The notes beneath the pieces are model-generated. The model worked only from the letters and a program-made list of their open reading frames with translations. It did no database searches and had not been told where the DNA came from. Positions 34,014 to 43,412 of a stretch of DNA of 64,000 nt are shown here, one piece after another; positions within the stretch are counted from its first letter, which is position 1, and every line of letters begins with the position of its first letter. Location: NCBI RefSeq assembly GCF_029589435.1, contig NZ_JARRAG010000001.1, positions 920,808-984,807 of the forward strand, in the 5' to 3' direction. The translations under genes were made by a program, and so were the position numbers. Source of the DNA: Paludisphaera mucosa. GTDB taxonomy: Bacteria; Planctomycetota; Planctomycetia; Isosphaerales; Isosphaeraceae.

Positions 34014-35672
34014 ATGAAGGTGGTCATCGTCGGCGGAGTCGCCGGGGGGGCTTCGACGGCGGCGAGGGCGAGGCGGCTCTCCGAATCGGCCGAGATCATC
34101 ATGTTCGAGCGCGGGCCCGACGTCTCGTTCGCGAACTGCGGCCTGCCCTATTACATCGGCGGCGAGATCCAGGAGCGCGAGAAGCTGCTCGTCACGAAGC
34201 CGAGCCTGCTCAACAAACGCTATCGGATCGACGTCCGGACCAGGACCGAGATCGTCGCCATCGATCGCCGAGCCAAACAGGTCAGGGCGCGAAACCTAGG
34301 GGATGGCGTCGAGTACCTCGAGTCTTACGACTTTCTCGTCCTGGCCCCGGGAGCGGCCCCCTGGAAGCCACCCATCGAGGGGGTCGACCTGCCCGGCGTC
34401 TTCACCCTGCGCAACCTTGAGGACGTCGATCGGATCAAGGATTTCGTCGACCGAGGCGTCGAGCACGCCGTGATCGTGGGTGCGGGCTTCATCGGCGTCG
34501 AGCTGGCCGAGAATTTCCTCAGGCGTAAGCTGCGAACGACGATCGTCGAGCTGCAGGATCAGGTGATCCCCGTCGTCGACCGCGAGATGACGACGCCCAT
34601 CGCCGAGGCTCTCCGATCTCGCGGGGCGACGCTGTTGCTGCGGGAATCCGTCGAGGCGATGCGCAAGTCGGCCGACGGCCTGACGCTAAATCTGAAGTCG
34701 GGCCGGACGCTCGATGCGGGGCTCGTCGTGCTGGGCGTGGGTGTCCGGCCCGAGAACCAACTGGCCGTCGCGGCGGGCTTGGAGATCGGTCCTCGCGGGG
34801 GGATCCGCGTCGACGACGGGATGCAGACGAGCGACCCGTCGATCTACGCCGTCGGCGACGCCGTGGAGACCCGCGATTTCCTGACCGGCGGGCGGACTCA
34901 GGTCCCCCTGGCCGGTCCGGCGAACCGCCAGGGGAGGATCGCGGCCGACAACATCTTCGGGCGTGAGAGCCGATACCGGGGCACGCAGTCCACCGCGATC
35001 GTCGGCTTCTTCGACCATACTCTGGCGACGACCGGGCTGACGGAGAAGGTCCTCGTTCGCGATCGGACGCCCTTCTTCAAGGTGTACGTCCACGCGAACC
35101 ATCACGCCGGCTACTATCCGGGCGCGAAGCCCCTGTCGATCAAGCTCCTCGCCGACCCGCTCACCGGAAAGGTCCTCGGGGCCCAAGCGGTGGGCTCGGA
35201 GGGGGTCGCCAATCGGATCAACGTCCTGGCGGCGGCCATCCAGGCCGAGATGACCATCCGGGACCTGGCCGAGGTCGAGCTGGCCTACGCGCCGCAATTC
35301 GGCTCGGCGAAGGACCCCGTGAACATGGCCGGCTTCGTGGCCTCGAACGCGGCGGACGGGCTCTGCCCCCAGGTCCACGTCGACCAGTGGGAAGGGGAGC
35401 TGGGGAAGCGGGCCGCGCTGATCGACGTGCGCACGCCGCAGGAATTCGCGGCCGGGGCGATCCCGGGAGCGGTGAACGTGCCGATCGACGAGCTGCGCGA
35501 ACGCCTGGACGAGATCCCGCGCGACCGCCCCGTCGTCGCGTATTGTCAAGTCGGCATGCGTGGGTACATGGCCGTTTTGATCCTGCGTGACGCCGGCCTC
35601 GACGCGTACAATCTGGGAGGCGGCTACAAGACCTACAGGCTCCATCATCCCGCATCGGATGAACATGCTTGA
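34014..35672 (+). CDS. CoA-disulfide reductase-type flavoprotein fused to rhodanese
   Basis: A 552-residue FAD/NAD(P)-dependent disulfide reductase with a C-terminal rhodanese domain (CoADR-Rhd type). GGVAGGAS (7-14) is the FAD fingerprint, and SFANCGLPYYIGG carries the single active-site Cys42 of this subgroup. A second Rossmann motif IVGAGFIGVELAEN lies near residue 158, and YAVGDA in the FAD C-motif. Residues about 455-545 are rhodanese: LIDVRTPQEFAAGAIPGAVNVP and active Cys in AYCQVGMRGY. Related enzymes reduce CoA-persulfides or polysulfide. GGAGG precedes the ATG at 34014. The next gene overlaps its end by 14 bases. Confidence 0.88.
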   Translation: MKVVIVGGVAGGASTAARARRLSESAEIIMFERGPDVSFANCGLPYYIGGEIQEREKLLVTKPSLLNKRYRIDVRTRTEIVAIDRRAKQVRARNLGDGVEYLESYDFLVLAPGAAPWKPPIEGVDLPGVFTLRNLEDVDRIKDFVDRGVEHAVIVGAGFIGVELAENFLRRKLRTTIVELQDQVIPVVDREMTTPIAEALRSRGATLLLRESVEAMRKSADGLTLNLKSGRTLDAGLVVLGVGVRPENQLAVAAGLEIGPRGGIRVDDGMQTSDPSIYAVGDAVETRDFLTGGRTQVPLAGPANRQGRIAADNIFGRESRYRGTQSTAIVGFFDHTLATTGLTEKVLVRDRTPFFKVYVHANHHAGYYPGAKPLSIKLLADPLTGKVLGAQAVGSEGVANRINVLAAAIQAEMTIRDLAEVELAYAPQFGSAKDPVNMAGFVASNAADGLCPQVHVDQWEGELGKRAALIDVRTPQEFAAGAIPGAVNVPIDELRERLDEIPRDRPVVAYCQVGMRGYMAVLILRDAGLDAYNLGGGYKTYRLHHPASDEHA

Positions 35673-36657
35673 AAATCCCCCCTCCGGGCCCGTCGACCCC
35701 CAGGCTCGGGATTTCCTGGACCGTCTGGCGGCCGCGGGCCTGCCGACGATCGACCAGCAGAGCGTCGCGCAGGCCCGCACGCAGATGGACGTGTCGACGC
35801 GTTTCCTCGGCCGTCCCCCGCGCGTCTCACGGGTAGAGGACCGTCGAATCTCGGGCCCGGGCGGAGACATCCCGCTCCGCGTCGTCATCCCGGCGGGCGT
35901 GGGCGACGGGCCGTCGCCGGTCGTGGTCTACTTCCACGGCGGCGGCTGGGTCGTCGGCGACCTCGCCTCTCACGAGGGGCTGTGCCGGGCCCTGGCGAAC
36001 GCCTCGGGGGCCGTCGTCGTCTCGGTGGGCTATCGTCTGGCCCCCGAGCATCCCTTTCCGGCCGCTGTGGAGGACGCTTACGCCGCATTTGCCTGGTTCG
36101 CCGCCCAGGCCGCGGAAGTCGGCGGCGACCCCACGCGGGTCGCGGTCTGCGGCGACAGCGCGGGGGGAAACCTCGCGGCCGCGGCGGCTCTCATGGCGCG
36201 CGACCGTGGCGGTCCCGCTCCGGCGTTCCAGGCGCTGGCCTACCCCGTGCTCGATTGCGACTACGAGACGGAATCGTATCGCCGCTTCGCGGTGGGCCAT
36301 TTCCTGACGCGTTCGGAGATGATGTGGTACTGGGACCAGTACGTCCCCGCCTTGAAGGACCGCCTGAACCCCTACGCCTCGCCGCTTCGCGCGGCCGACT
36401 TTTCCAACCTGCCGCCGGCGCTCGTGATCACGGCGGGGTACGACGTGCTGCGCGACGAGGGCGAGCGTTACGCCGCGAGGCTGGACGCCGCCGGCACGCC
36501 CGTCAGGCTCTCGCGCTACCCGGGGATGATCCACGGATTCCTGCGCCGTTATCCGTTCTTCGCCGAGGGCCGGAGGGCGGTCGACGAGGTGGCGGGGGCC
36601 CTGCGAGGGGCGTTCGGGCTCACGGGGCCGAGCCGAGGCGTTGACGCAGCCGGATGA
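35659..36657 (+). CDS. Alpha/beta hydrolase, hormone-sensitive-lipase family
   Basis: A 332-residue esterase of family IV. The oxyanion motif is YFHGGGWVVG, the nucleophile elbow GDSAGGN, the acid DVLRDEG and the histidine MIHGFLR. YRLAPEHPFPAAVEDAY is the family hallmark. Substrates are usually short acyl esters. Two start codons (35659 and 35665, both ATG) overlap the end of the flavoprotein gene; neither has a good ribosome site, so translational coupling is likely. Its 3' end overlaps the 3' end of the minus-strand helical-repeat gene by 38 bases. Confidence 0.86.
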   Translation: MNMLENPPSGPVDPQARDFLDRLAAAGLPTIDQQSVAQARTQMDVSTRFLGRPPRVSRVEDRRISGPGGDIPLRVVIPAGVGDGPSPVVVYFHGGGWVVGDLASHEGLCRALANASGAVVVSVGYRLAPEHPFPAAVEDAYAAFAWFAAQAAEVGGDPTRVAVCGDSAGGNLAAAAALMARDRGGPAPAFQALAYPVLDCDYETESYRRFAVGHFLTRSEMMWYWDQYVPALKDRLNPYASPLRAADFSNLPPALVITAGYDVLRDEGERYAARLDAAGTPVRLSRYPGMIHGFLRRYPFFAEGRRAVDEVAGALRGAFGLTGPSRGVDAAG

Positions 36658-39013
36658 ATTTCTCCTTGACCCGGCCCCCGCCCAGCTCGGGGTGGAGGAT
36701 CGCGGTCCCCTCGATGAGCTGGAGCGTATCCTGCTTGCGGCCGAGCCGGTAGTACGCCAGGGCCAGGCCGTATCGGGCGTCGAACCAGGCGTGCGAGCCG
36801 GACTTCAGCTTCTTGATCCGGAGCCGTTCGACGTCGATTGCAAGCTCGTTGGCCTCGAGCCGGAAGTAGGCGTCGGCCAGGTCCTTGAGAAACCGGTCGT
36901 CGGCCTTCCCGGTCGACGGCGACCAGTTCTGGAGCGTCGCCTGCGCGGTCCGGGCGTCGCCCTGGAAGAGCAGGGCGCGGGCCATCCGGAAGGTCAGCTC
37001 GTTTCGCAGCTCGTCCGGCAACGAGGCGTCCTGGAGCAGGGGGCCGATCAGCAGGCGGGCGACGAGGCCGAGCCGCCGTTGCAGCAGGTCGGTGTCGGCG
37101 GCGGCCGCCGCCAGGTCGATCTGGCGGACTGCGTCGAGGAACGCGGCGCGACCCTCGGGTTCGGCCCAGGTCGGGTGCTGCTGGGCCTCGCGCTCGGCCT
37201 CGACGTAGCGGCCGAGGGCGGCGAAGGCGACCATCCGGGCCAGCCTCGCCTGGTAGCGCTGAGCCGGCGTGACGTTCATGCCCAGGCACTCCTCCGCCGC
37301 GTCGCGCGTGAGGGCCGGCTTGCCGACGATCGGGACGAGGTTCAATCGGGCCTGGCAGAGGAGCAGGTCGGCCCGGTCCGATTCCGACCGTCCGCGCGCG
37401 AGTTGCAGGCTCTCGTCGAGGAAGGCCTTCGCCTGGACGTACTCGCCTTCGAGCCCATCTCGCTCCTCGGCCGCGACCCGATCTTCGAGGGCGTGCCGGA
37501 AGGCCTCGGCTGCCGCGGTGCGAGCCTGCCCCCAGCGTGGGGACTCGATTGGGACGGCTTTCCAGAGGGCCAGGGCCTGCTCGCGGCGGCCTCGCGACTG
37601 TTCCAGCCCCCCCAGCATCCATCGCGCTTCGACGGCCGTCGGGTCGTCGGGGAATTCCTGGAGATGACGCTGGAGGGCCTTCTCGTAGAGGTCCATCGAC
37701 CCGCCCGCGGCCGACGCGCGGCCCCGCGCCAGGGACTGGAGCAGGCTCGCCCGGGGCCTCGATGCGCCGGCGTCGCGATCGGCGACGACCTTTTCGAGAA
37801 GGCTGGCGGCTTCGGCGTACTTGCCGGCCTGGAAGAGGAACCCGCCCGCTCGCAGTCGCGATGCGGCGGACTCCACGTGTCGTCCGTCGCGCTCGGCTCG
37901 CGCGGCGGCCTTCTCGCTCATCGCCGCGGCGGACGCGGCGTCGCCCAGGACCTCGTAACCCTCGGCGACGGCGTCCCAGAACGCGGGGGCGGCGTCCGGC
38001 TCGAAGACGGCCCCCTGTCGCGCCAGCTCGGCGAGCGCGACCCGCGTCTCGGGGGCCCTGGCGGCTCGCAGCGACTGAACCTGCTTGAGCGCGTCGGCCT
38101 CCAGCTCGCGACGACGACCGCTCCCGGCCGGGCCGGGCTCGGCGGCCTTCCATTCGGCCAGATCGATGCGAACCCGGTGCAGGGCCTTCAAGGGATCGGG
38201 AATCCGCATCGCGTCGATCGTCTTCCGGGCCTCGGCGAACCCCTTTCGGGCGACGAGGATGGGGATGAGGACGTCGAGGATCTCGGAGTCGGGCGGCGGT
38301 GACGCGGCCTTCGCGGCGACCGCGATCTGGCCGGCGGCCTCGTCGAGCTGGCCCTCCTCGCGCAGCAGCTCGGCCTTGAGCAGGGCGTGGAAGCCCGCCA
38401 GGCTCGGCTCGCTCGGCGGCTGTTTCAGGAGCTCGAGGGCCTCCTGCCGCCGCAGCGGGGTCGTCGGCGAACCGGCGTCCTCCAGATCGGCCCGGTCGGT
38501 CAGCGCCCAGGCCAGCCGGAACCGGACGTTGTCCGTCAGCGCGCCGGGCTCGCCGCCGACGATCAGACGCAGGCGAGCGATCGCGTCGTCGAGCGCGCTG
38601 GCTTCCTCGGACGACGATCGGACCTGGGCCGGGAAGAGGTCGCGCTGGTCGTGCCAGGCGCGAGCCTCGGCCCAGCGGTAGACCGCCGCCTGGAGGCTGG
38701 CGTCGCGGCGGCGGGCCTGCTCGGGATTCTTGCGGCCGAAGTCGTCGAGCAGGTCGACCGCGGCGTTCCAGCGCGCGAGCTTCGAATCCAGCTTCGACTC
38801 GGCCCGTGCGGCCCGATCCAGGGTCCCCGCCGTCTCGAGGGCCAGGTCCTCGCGGACGTCGAGATCGATCGTCGGGTCGTCCAGCCGCTGCTTCATGGCG
38901 GCCAGGTGGTTCGCCGTCTCGTCATCCGTCTCCGGAGTTTGCGCGCGGGCCGAAACGCTCGCGCCGAGGAGGACGAAGAGGAGCCCGCAGAGGATGGGGA
39001 GGCGACGCCGCAC
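36620..39013 (-). CDS. Large secreted helical-repeat (TPR-like) protein
   Basis: A 797-residue protein with a signal peptide (about residues 1-24, ending SARAQ). Almost everything after it is helical and built of 30-40-residue Ala/Leu/Arg/Glu-rich units such as AGGFLFQAGKYAEAASLLEKVVADRD, ALARGR and YRLGRKQDTLQLIEG, with gaps like FPDDPTAVEARWMLG. This is the TPR-like solenoid pattern, so it probably mediates protein-protein contact in the periplasm. No enzymatic motif was seen. The start is GTG at 39013 with GAGAGGAG upstream. It is downstream of the MFS gene, but a strong terminator lies between, so it probably has its own promoter in the 175-base gap. Confidence 0.75.
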   Translation of the reverse strand: MRRRLPILCGLLFVLLGASVSARAQTPETDDETANHLAAMKQRLDDPTIDLDVREDLALETAGTLDRAARAESKLDSKLARWNAAVDLLDDFGRKNPEQARRRDASLQAAVYRWAEARAWHDQRDLFPAQVRSSSEEASALDDAIARLRLIVGGEPGALTDNVRFRLAWALTDRADLEDAGSPTTPLRRQEALELLKQPPSEPSLAGFHALLKAELLREEGQLDEAAGQIAVAAKAASPPPDSEILDVLIPILVARKGFAEARKTIDAMRIPDPLKALHRVRIDLAEWKAAEPGPAGSGRRRELEADALKQVQSLRAARAPETRVALAELARQGAVFEPDAAPAFWDAVAEGYEVLGDAASAAAMSEKAAARAERDGRHVESAASRLRAGGFLFQAGKYAEAASLLEKVVADRDAGASRPRASLLQSLARGRASAAGGSMDLYEKALQRHLQEFPDDPTAVEARWMLGGLEQSRGRREQALALWKAVPIESPRWGQARTAAAEAFRHALEDRVAAEERDGLEGEYVQAKAFLDESLQLARGRSESDRADLLLCQARLNLVPIVGKPALTRDAAEECLGMNVTPAQRYQARLARMVAFAALGRYVEAEREAQQHPTWAEPEGRAAFLDAVRQIDLAAAAADTDLLQRRLGLVARLLIGPLLQDASLPDELRNELTFRMARALLFQGDARTAQATLQNWSPSTGKADDRFLKDLADAYFRLEANELAIDVERLRIKKLKSGSHAWFDARYGLALAYYRLGRKQDTLQLIEGTAILHPELGGGRVKEKFIRLRQRLGSAP

Positions 39014-39114
39014 GATGATTCGACTCCTCTCGGGCCGGCGGGATCCGCCGCGTTAAGCGGCCGGTAATCCCAGCTTATCGCAAAGCCGCCGCATCGGCGA
39101 CGCCGCAAAACGCG

Positions 39115-39149
39115 ACGGCGGGGGCCGTCGCGATGACGGCCCCCGCCGT
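39115..39149 (-). terminator. Strong intrinsic terminator of the MFS gene
   Basis: A perfect 15-base stem (39115-39129 with 39135-39149) and a 5-base loop. On the minus strand CGCGTTTTGC follows. It lies 40 bases after the MFS stop. Confidence 0.72.
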
Positions 39150-39188
39150 GGTTGGGCTGCGGTCGAACGGTCTAACGGTCGCGGCCGA

Positions 39189-40583
39189 TCAATGGGCGGC
39201 GACGCTGGGCTCCGAGTGCGACTCGGCGTCCTCGCGGATCTCGCCGATCTGCTGCTCCTTGAACAGCAGGGCGAAGAGGCCCATGCAGATCAAGGTCAGG
39301 GCGAACGGGCAGAGCCAGATGGCCCGCCAGTCGCGCCGGACGACGTCGTTCACCGTGGTCGAGAAGTAGTCCAGCACGTAGCCGGCCACCGCGCTGCCGA
39401 CCACCGTGCCGAGCCCGTAGATCACGAAGATCAGGAGCGATTGGGCCGACGCCTTGATATCCCGGCTCGCGGCGCGGTCGACGAACATCTGGGCGACGAT
39501 GAAGAAGAAGCCGAACGCGAAGCCGTGGAGCATCAGCGTCCCGACCATCAGCCAGACCGGGTACCCGATCGCCGAGAGGCCGAAGCGGATCGCCCAGGCC
39601 GCCATGCCGATCAGCATCGTCGTCTTGAAGCCGAGCCTGGCGACCGACCAGGGGATGAAGAGGACCACCACGGCCTCGGCGAATTGCGAGATCGTCATGA
39701 ACGCCCCGGTCTGAGTCGGGTTGATGCCGACCGCTTCCAGGAAGTAATTCTCGCAGGCGAAATAGAAGGCCAGCATGATCCCCACGAGCGAAGCGACGAC
39801 CACCAGGACGGCGAACGAGCGGAACCGCATCAGCTCCAGGCATTCGAGGACGGCCGATTTCTTGTCGATCGGGTCGGTATCCAGGGCCGGGGTCGGCGGC
39901 GTGTGCGGCAGCGTGAGGCAGTAGGCGGCGTAGAGGATCGAGAAGAACCCCGAGACGCGGAGGCAATCCTTGAAGCTCGGCTCGCCGACGCCCGGTAGCG
40001 CGAAGAGCGCTTGCATGAGGGGGACGATCGAGGCCCGCCAGAACGAAAGGAAACTCTCGAAGAGCCCGTGCAGGTTCAGCAGGTCGAAGATCGACTGGTA
40101 GAAGGCGAGGTTGTTGTAGTCGAGATAGGCGGCGAAGAAGAGGCCGGCGGCGATCCAGCCGATCGTCCCCCAGACGCGGATCGACGGGAAATACGACTGG
40201 TTGGCCTCGCCCAGGCTGCGGAACGAGAGCGAGTTGGAGAGGGCCATCGTGGGCATGTACAGGTTGCAGTACGCCAGCAGCAGCAAAAAGATCGGCCAGA
40301 ACGTCGTTGCGTAGGCCGCGGCGATCAGCAGCAGCCCGCCGAAGAAGTGCGCGAAGGCCATGACCCGCTCGGTCGCGAAGTAGCGGTCCGCGAGCTGCCC
40401 CATGATCAGCGGGCCGATGATCGAGCCGAACCCGTAGACGGTGAAGATCCAGCCGATTTCGCCGCCGGTGAGCTTCAGGTCGTTGTTCCCCAGGCGCTGG
40501 GCGAGCATGGGGAGCCAGATGCCCCAGACGAAATACTGCAGGAACATCATGATCGACAGGCGCACGCGCAGGCCAAAGCTCAT
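39189..40583 (-). CDS. Major facilitator transporter, nucleoside/H+ symporter-like
   Basis: A 464-residue membrane protein with about 12 hydrophobic segments. The first contains SIMMFLQYFVWGIWLPMLAQ, and the early loop GEIGWIFTVYGFGSIIGPLIMGQLADRYFATERV is the MFS motif-A equivalent. FPSIRVWGTIGWIAAG in segment 5 is the mark of the nucleoside:H+ symporter (NupG/XapB) group. The central loop carries a ~25-residue acidic/Pro insert (LPHTPPTPALDTDPIDKK). Substrate, probably a nucleoside or a related sugar, is an inference. AAGGAGG lies just before the ATG, a strong ribosome site, so expression is likely high. A perfect terminator follows. Confidence 0.85.
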   Translation of the reverse strand: MSFGLRVRLSIMMFLQYFVWGIWLPMLAQRLGNNDLKLTGGEIGWIFTVYGFGSIIGPLIMGQLADRYFATERVMAFAHFFGGLLLIAAAYATTFWPIFLLLLAYCNLYMPTMALSNSLSFRSLGEANQSYFPSIRVWGTIGWIAAGLFFAAYLDYNNLAFYQSIFDLLNLHGLFESFLSFWRASIVPLMQALFALPGVGEPSFKDCLRVSGFFSILYAAYCLTLPHTPPTPALDTDPIDKKSAVLECLELMRFRSFAVLVVVASLVGIMLAFYFACENYFLEAVGINPTQTGAFMTISQFAEAVVVLFIPWSVARLGFKTTMLIGMAAWAIRFGLSAIGYPVWLMVGTLMLHGFAFGFFFIVAQMFVDRAASRDIKASAQSLLIFVIYGLGTVVGSAVAGYVLDYFSTTVNDVVRRDWRAIWLCPFALTLICMGLFALLFKEQQIGEIREDAESHSEPSVAAH

Positions 40584-40716
40584 CGAGGTCCTCCTTCGGT
40601 CGTGGACGTTCTCACCGGCTGCAGGCTGTCGGCAGGGATCTCGGAAACGACTCTAGCGGCGCGAGCCTTGCGACGCCACCGGGTTCCCTCGCGGAGGGAC
40701 GGGGGCGACGCACGCC

Positions 40717-41880
40717 TCAGGCCGTCGAGCGCAGCGTCGCGATCACGCGCGAGGCGACCGCGGCGCAGGTGTTCGCGGCGGCGTGCTCGAACCGCAGCCC
40801 GGCTCGGCCGTCGTCCGATCCCGACTCGACGATCCGGCCGACGGCTTCGACGAATGCCTCGCTCGTCTCGGCCACGTCGAAGAGGCGCCCGTGGAGCCGG
40901 CACTCGGGGACGGCCGTCGATACCATGGGGCGCGTCGCTCCCATGCCGTCCATGATCTTCGTGGGCGAACAGGCCCGGTTGAAGGGGTGGTCGACGAGGT
41001 AGGGGATGAGGTTCACGTCGAACGTCTGGTAATAGGCGGGAAGCTCGTCCTGACGTCGCCAGCCGAGCACATGAACATTGGGACGTTCGAGCACGCGACG
41101 GCAGGCCTGCCGCCAGGGCTCGTCGCCCGGACCCGGCGGGCGGCCCGCGACGACGATCGAGCCCTTTGAAAACTCCCGCGAGATCGCCTCCATCAGCGGC
41201 CAGTCGAGCCGATCCTCCAGCGAGCCGACGTATCCCAGAAGCGGCCTGGGCAGCTTCGCGACGTCATCCGGAGGCGGCCCCGGCCGGTCGCGAGGCTCGG
41301 GCGCGAGGAAACCCGCCGGAGTGCCGTGGGGGATGTGGTGGATCCGAGCCGCGGCGCTCGGGACTGCGCTTCGGAAGGCCTCGGCCTGCGCGAGTGCGAC
41401 GCAGACCGTCGAGGCGGAGCGCTCGATCAATTCATGTTCGAGGCGTCGAAGCTCGTCGGCTCGATCGGGCCAGTAGAGCGTGTAGTCGTCGAGGTTGTAA
41501 TAGAGCGTGGCGTCTGGCCGGGTGATGTCGGCCAGGTGCCGATAATGGGGATAGGTGGCGATGAGGCCTCGCCGGGCGAGGCGTCCCCGGCGTGCCCAGA
41601 ATCGGCGTGCGGTGCGGGCGATCGGCCACATGCCGACCTTCGGGAACCGCTTCATCCAACCAGGCGGCAAGAGAAGGTCCTGGGTCCACAGACGCTCGCC
41701 GGCTCGACGCACGCGGCACGAGGCCGACCAGGGGCGGATCCCCTTCCGCCAGCCGTTGCGGTAGTCCATGCAGCGCAGGGCGAGCAGCGAGACGTCGGGC
41801 TCGCTCAGATCTCGGAACAGGTTTTCGGTCGTGAACCAGTTGGCGTCGGCGAGGACGAGCGCGAGCGGATCCGAGGTCAT
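40717..41880 (-). CDS. Glycosyltransferase family 1/4-like
   Basis: A 387-residue GT-B enzyme. The N-terminal half has TLYYNLDDYTLYWPD near residue 135 and VCVALAQAEAFRSAVPSAAARIHHIPHG, the usual link to the donor domain. The C-terminal half has LLGYVGSLEDRLDW, VHVLGWRRQDELPAYYQTFDVNLIPYL and FNRACSPTKIMDGMGATRPMVST. The last stretch is the GT4 donor-site region, where the usual second Glu of EX7E is replaced. It resembles TuaH-type and other polysaccharide transferases. Sugar and acceptor are unknown. Its ATG overlaps the stop of the DUF1573 gene by four bases, so translation is coupled. Confidence 0.8.
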   Translation of the reverse strand: MTSDPLALVLADANWFTTENLFRDLSEPDVSLLALRCMDYRNGWRKGIRPWSASCRVRRAGERLWTQDLLLPPGWMKRFPKVGMWPIARTARRFWARRGRLARRGLIATYPHYRHLADITRPDATLYYNLDDYTLYWPDRADELRRLEHELIERSASTVCVALAQAEAFRSAVPSAAARIHHIPHGTPAGFLAPEPRDRPGPPPDDVAKLPRPLLGYVGSLEDRLDWPLMEAISREFSKGSIVVAGRPPGPGDEPWRQACRRVLERPNVHVLGWRRQDELPAYYQTFDVNLIPYLVDHPFNRACSPTKIMDGMGATRPMVSTAVPECRLHGRLFDVAETSEAFVEAVGRIVESGSDDGRAGLRFEHAAANTCAAVASRVIATLRSTA

Positions 41881-42875
41881 GGACCGACCGTGGCGAACGT
41901 CTTCAGCACGGCCTCGGGCTCGTCCGGGATGTCCGTCTTGACGGTCATGAGCGAGTGGAAGGCCCCCGCCTGCTCGGGCGCCTTGAGCGTGAGCTTGACC
42001 TGGTGGACGGGCTGCGACCCCTTGGCCTGGTCTTCGGTCTGGAGGTCGTCCTTGGTGGTCGTCAGGTTGGTGATGCTGAACGGCTTGTCGGAACGCACGA
42101 GGACCGTCTTGGTCACGCTCTGGCCGGGCTTGATCTGGCCGAAGTTGATGATCGACGGGGTCAGCGCCACCGCGCCCTGGACGTTGGCCACGACGGAGAT
42201 CGGGATCTTCTGGCCGTCGTTGGTCTCGACGGTGACCTCGTCCTTGAAGTAGCCGTTGGGGACGCTGGGGCTGAGGGTCGCCGACAGCGCGAAGACGATC
42301 TGGCCGTCCGCGGACCGGCCGGTCTCGCGACACTCGGCCTTGATCTTGTCGGACTGGGTGCCCATCGACGTGACCGCCCAGTCGGCGCGGCCGCCGGCGT
42401 AGGTCAGCGTCAGGGCGGCGGAGGCGGCCTTGTCGGAGCGGCGGACGATCCCGAAGTCGAGCTGGCCGGGGGTCGTCACGATGTCGCCGCGGATGAAGCA
42501 CGAGGTGTTCAGGTCGACCTGGACGTACGACGGCGTTTCGAAGATCAGGGTGAGGCCCGACGGCTTGTGGCCGAGGAATCGCGTCGTGTCGACGGTGACC
42601 TCGACGGTCGTCTGCGTGCCCGGGGGGATCACCTTCGCGCCCACCTTGACGTCGGTGCAGCCGCACTTCGTCCGCCATTCCAGGATGCGGATCTCCTGAT
42701 CGCCCCGATTGACGACCGGGAAGGCGTGCCGGAGCTGCGAGCCCCGCGCGACGACGCCGAAGTCGTAGGCCCGCTCGGGCAGGGCCGCGTTGAGCCAGTC
42801 GTAATTCTGGCCCAGGGCCGCCGGGCAGGCCGTCGCGACCAGGACCAGGAACGCGTTGAGTCTCATCGAACGCAT
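41877..42875 (-). CDS. Secreted DUF1573 domain protein
   Basis: A 332-residue protein with a signal peptide (MRSMRLNAFLVLVATACPAALG). Residues about 35-130 are a DUF1573 beta-sandwich: YDFGVVARGSQLRHAFPVVNRGDQEIRI, then TKCGCTDV, the CxC hallmark of the family, and PPGTQTTVEVTVDT. Two more sandwich-like repeats follow (DFGIVRRSDKAASAALTL and INFGQIKPGQSVTKTVLV). Such proteins are common and multicopy in planctomycetes and Bacteroidota; the role is unknown, perhaps in envelope or carbohydrate binding. GGAG lies 8 bases before the ATG at 42875. The glycosyltransferase gene is coupled downstream. Confidence 0.82.
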   Translation of the reverse strand: MRSMRLNAFLVLVATACPAALGQNYDWLNAALPERAYDFGVVARGSQLRHAFPVVNRGDQEIRILEWRTKCGCTDVKVGAKVIPPGTQTTVEVTVDTTRFLGHKPSGLTLIFETPSYVQVDLNTSCFIRGDIVTTPGQLDFGIVRRSDKAASAALTLTYAGGRADWAVTSMGTQSDKIKAECRETGRSADGQIVFALSATLSPSVPNGYFKDEVTVETNDGQKIPISVVANVQGAVALTPSIINFGQIKPGQSVTKTVLVRSDKPFSITNLTTTKDDLQTEDQAKGSQPVHQVKLTLKAPEQAGAFHSLMTVKTDIPDEPEAVLKTFATVGP

Positions 42876-43412
42876 CTGAGCGGCTCCGAGTAGGTTGCGA
42901 CGCCGGCGCGTCGACCCGGGGCGGGGTCGACTTCGATTGCGGCCCGGGCGTTCGACTCCGATCCGAAGGCCCGTCCCCGATCGCCTCCCGGCGGACGCCC
43001 TCATTGTACCCCGGCGGCCGGCGCAACGTGAGGCGGAGTCGACGAGGTCCGAGTACGAACGCAAGCCTCGACGATGCATCCCGACGGGCGCGCCTACGAG
43101 GGGAGATCGGCCGCGGCGACGACCACCGGGAGGCCATTTCAGACCGCCGATCCACGCATGTTCCGACTGCGCCGATCTTTCGGATCCTTCGAACCGAAGG
43201 GACTGGGACTCATCCCTGGTGGCCCGGTTCACGCGATGCTACGATGACCTCGAAGTCGACCCTCCGCGATTTCCTGGCGAACCTCATGGGAGTCGCTCGC
43301 ATCCGATCGTGCGGATCGGTCTCGAAACACTTCGTCGCGATCATGAGCGTCGCCCGGTCCCCGCGTGGACCGGCCATCCTCGTCCTCGCGTGGCCCAGGC
43401 GACCGATTGATC
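42876..43412. other. Intergenic region between DUF1573 and STAS genes
   Basis: 537 bases between divergent starts with no convincing gene. On the minus strand TACAAT (43003-43008) is a good -10 for the DUF1573 gene, giving a leader near 120 bases, but its -35 is poor. TACGAT near 43238 is a candidate -10 for the STAS gene on plus. Open frames crossing here continue into known genes in wrong frames. Confidence 0.45.

Noticed and set aside
36641-38302. A 553-codon plus-strand frame opposite the helical-repeat gene
   Set aside because: It is a shadow of the minus-strand protein, which has a signal peptide and coherent helical repeats.
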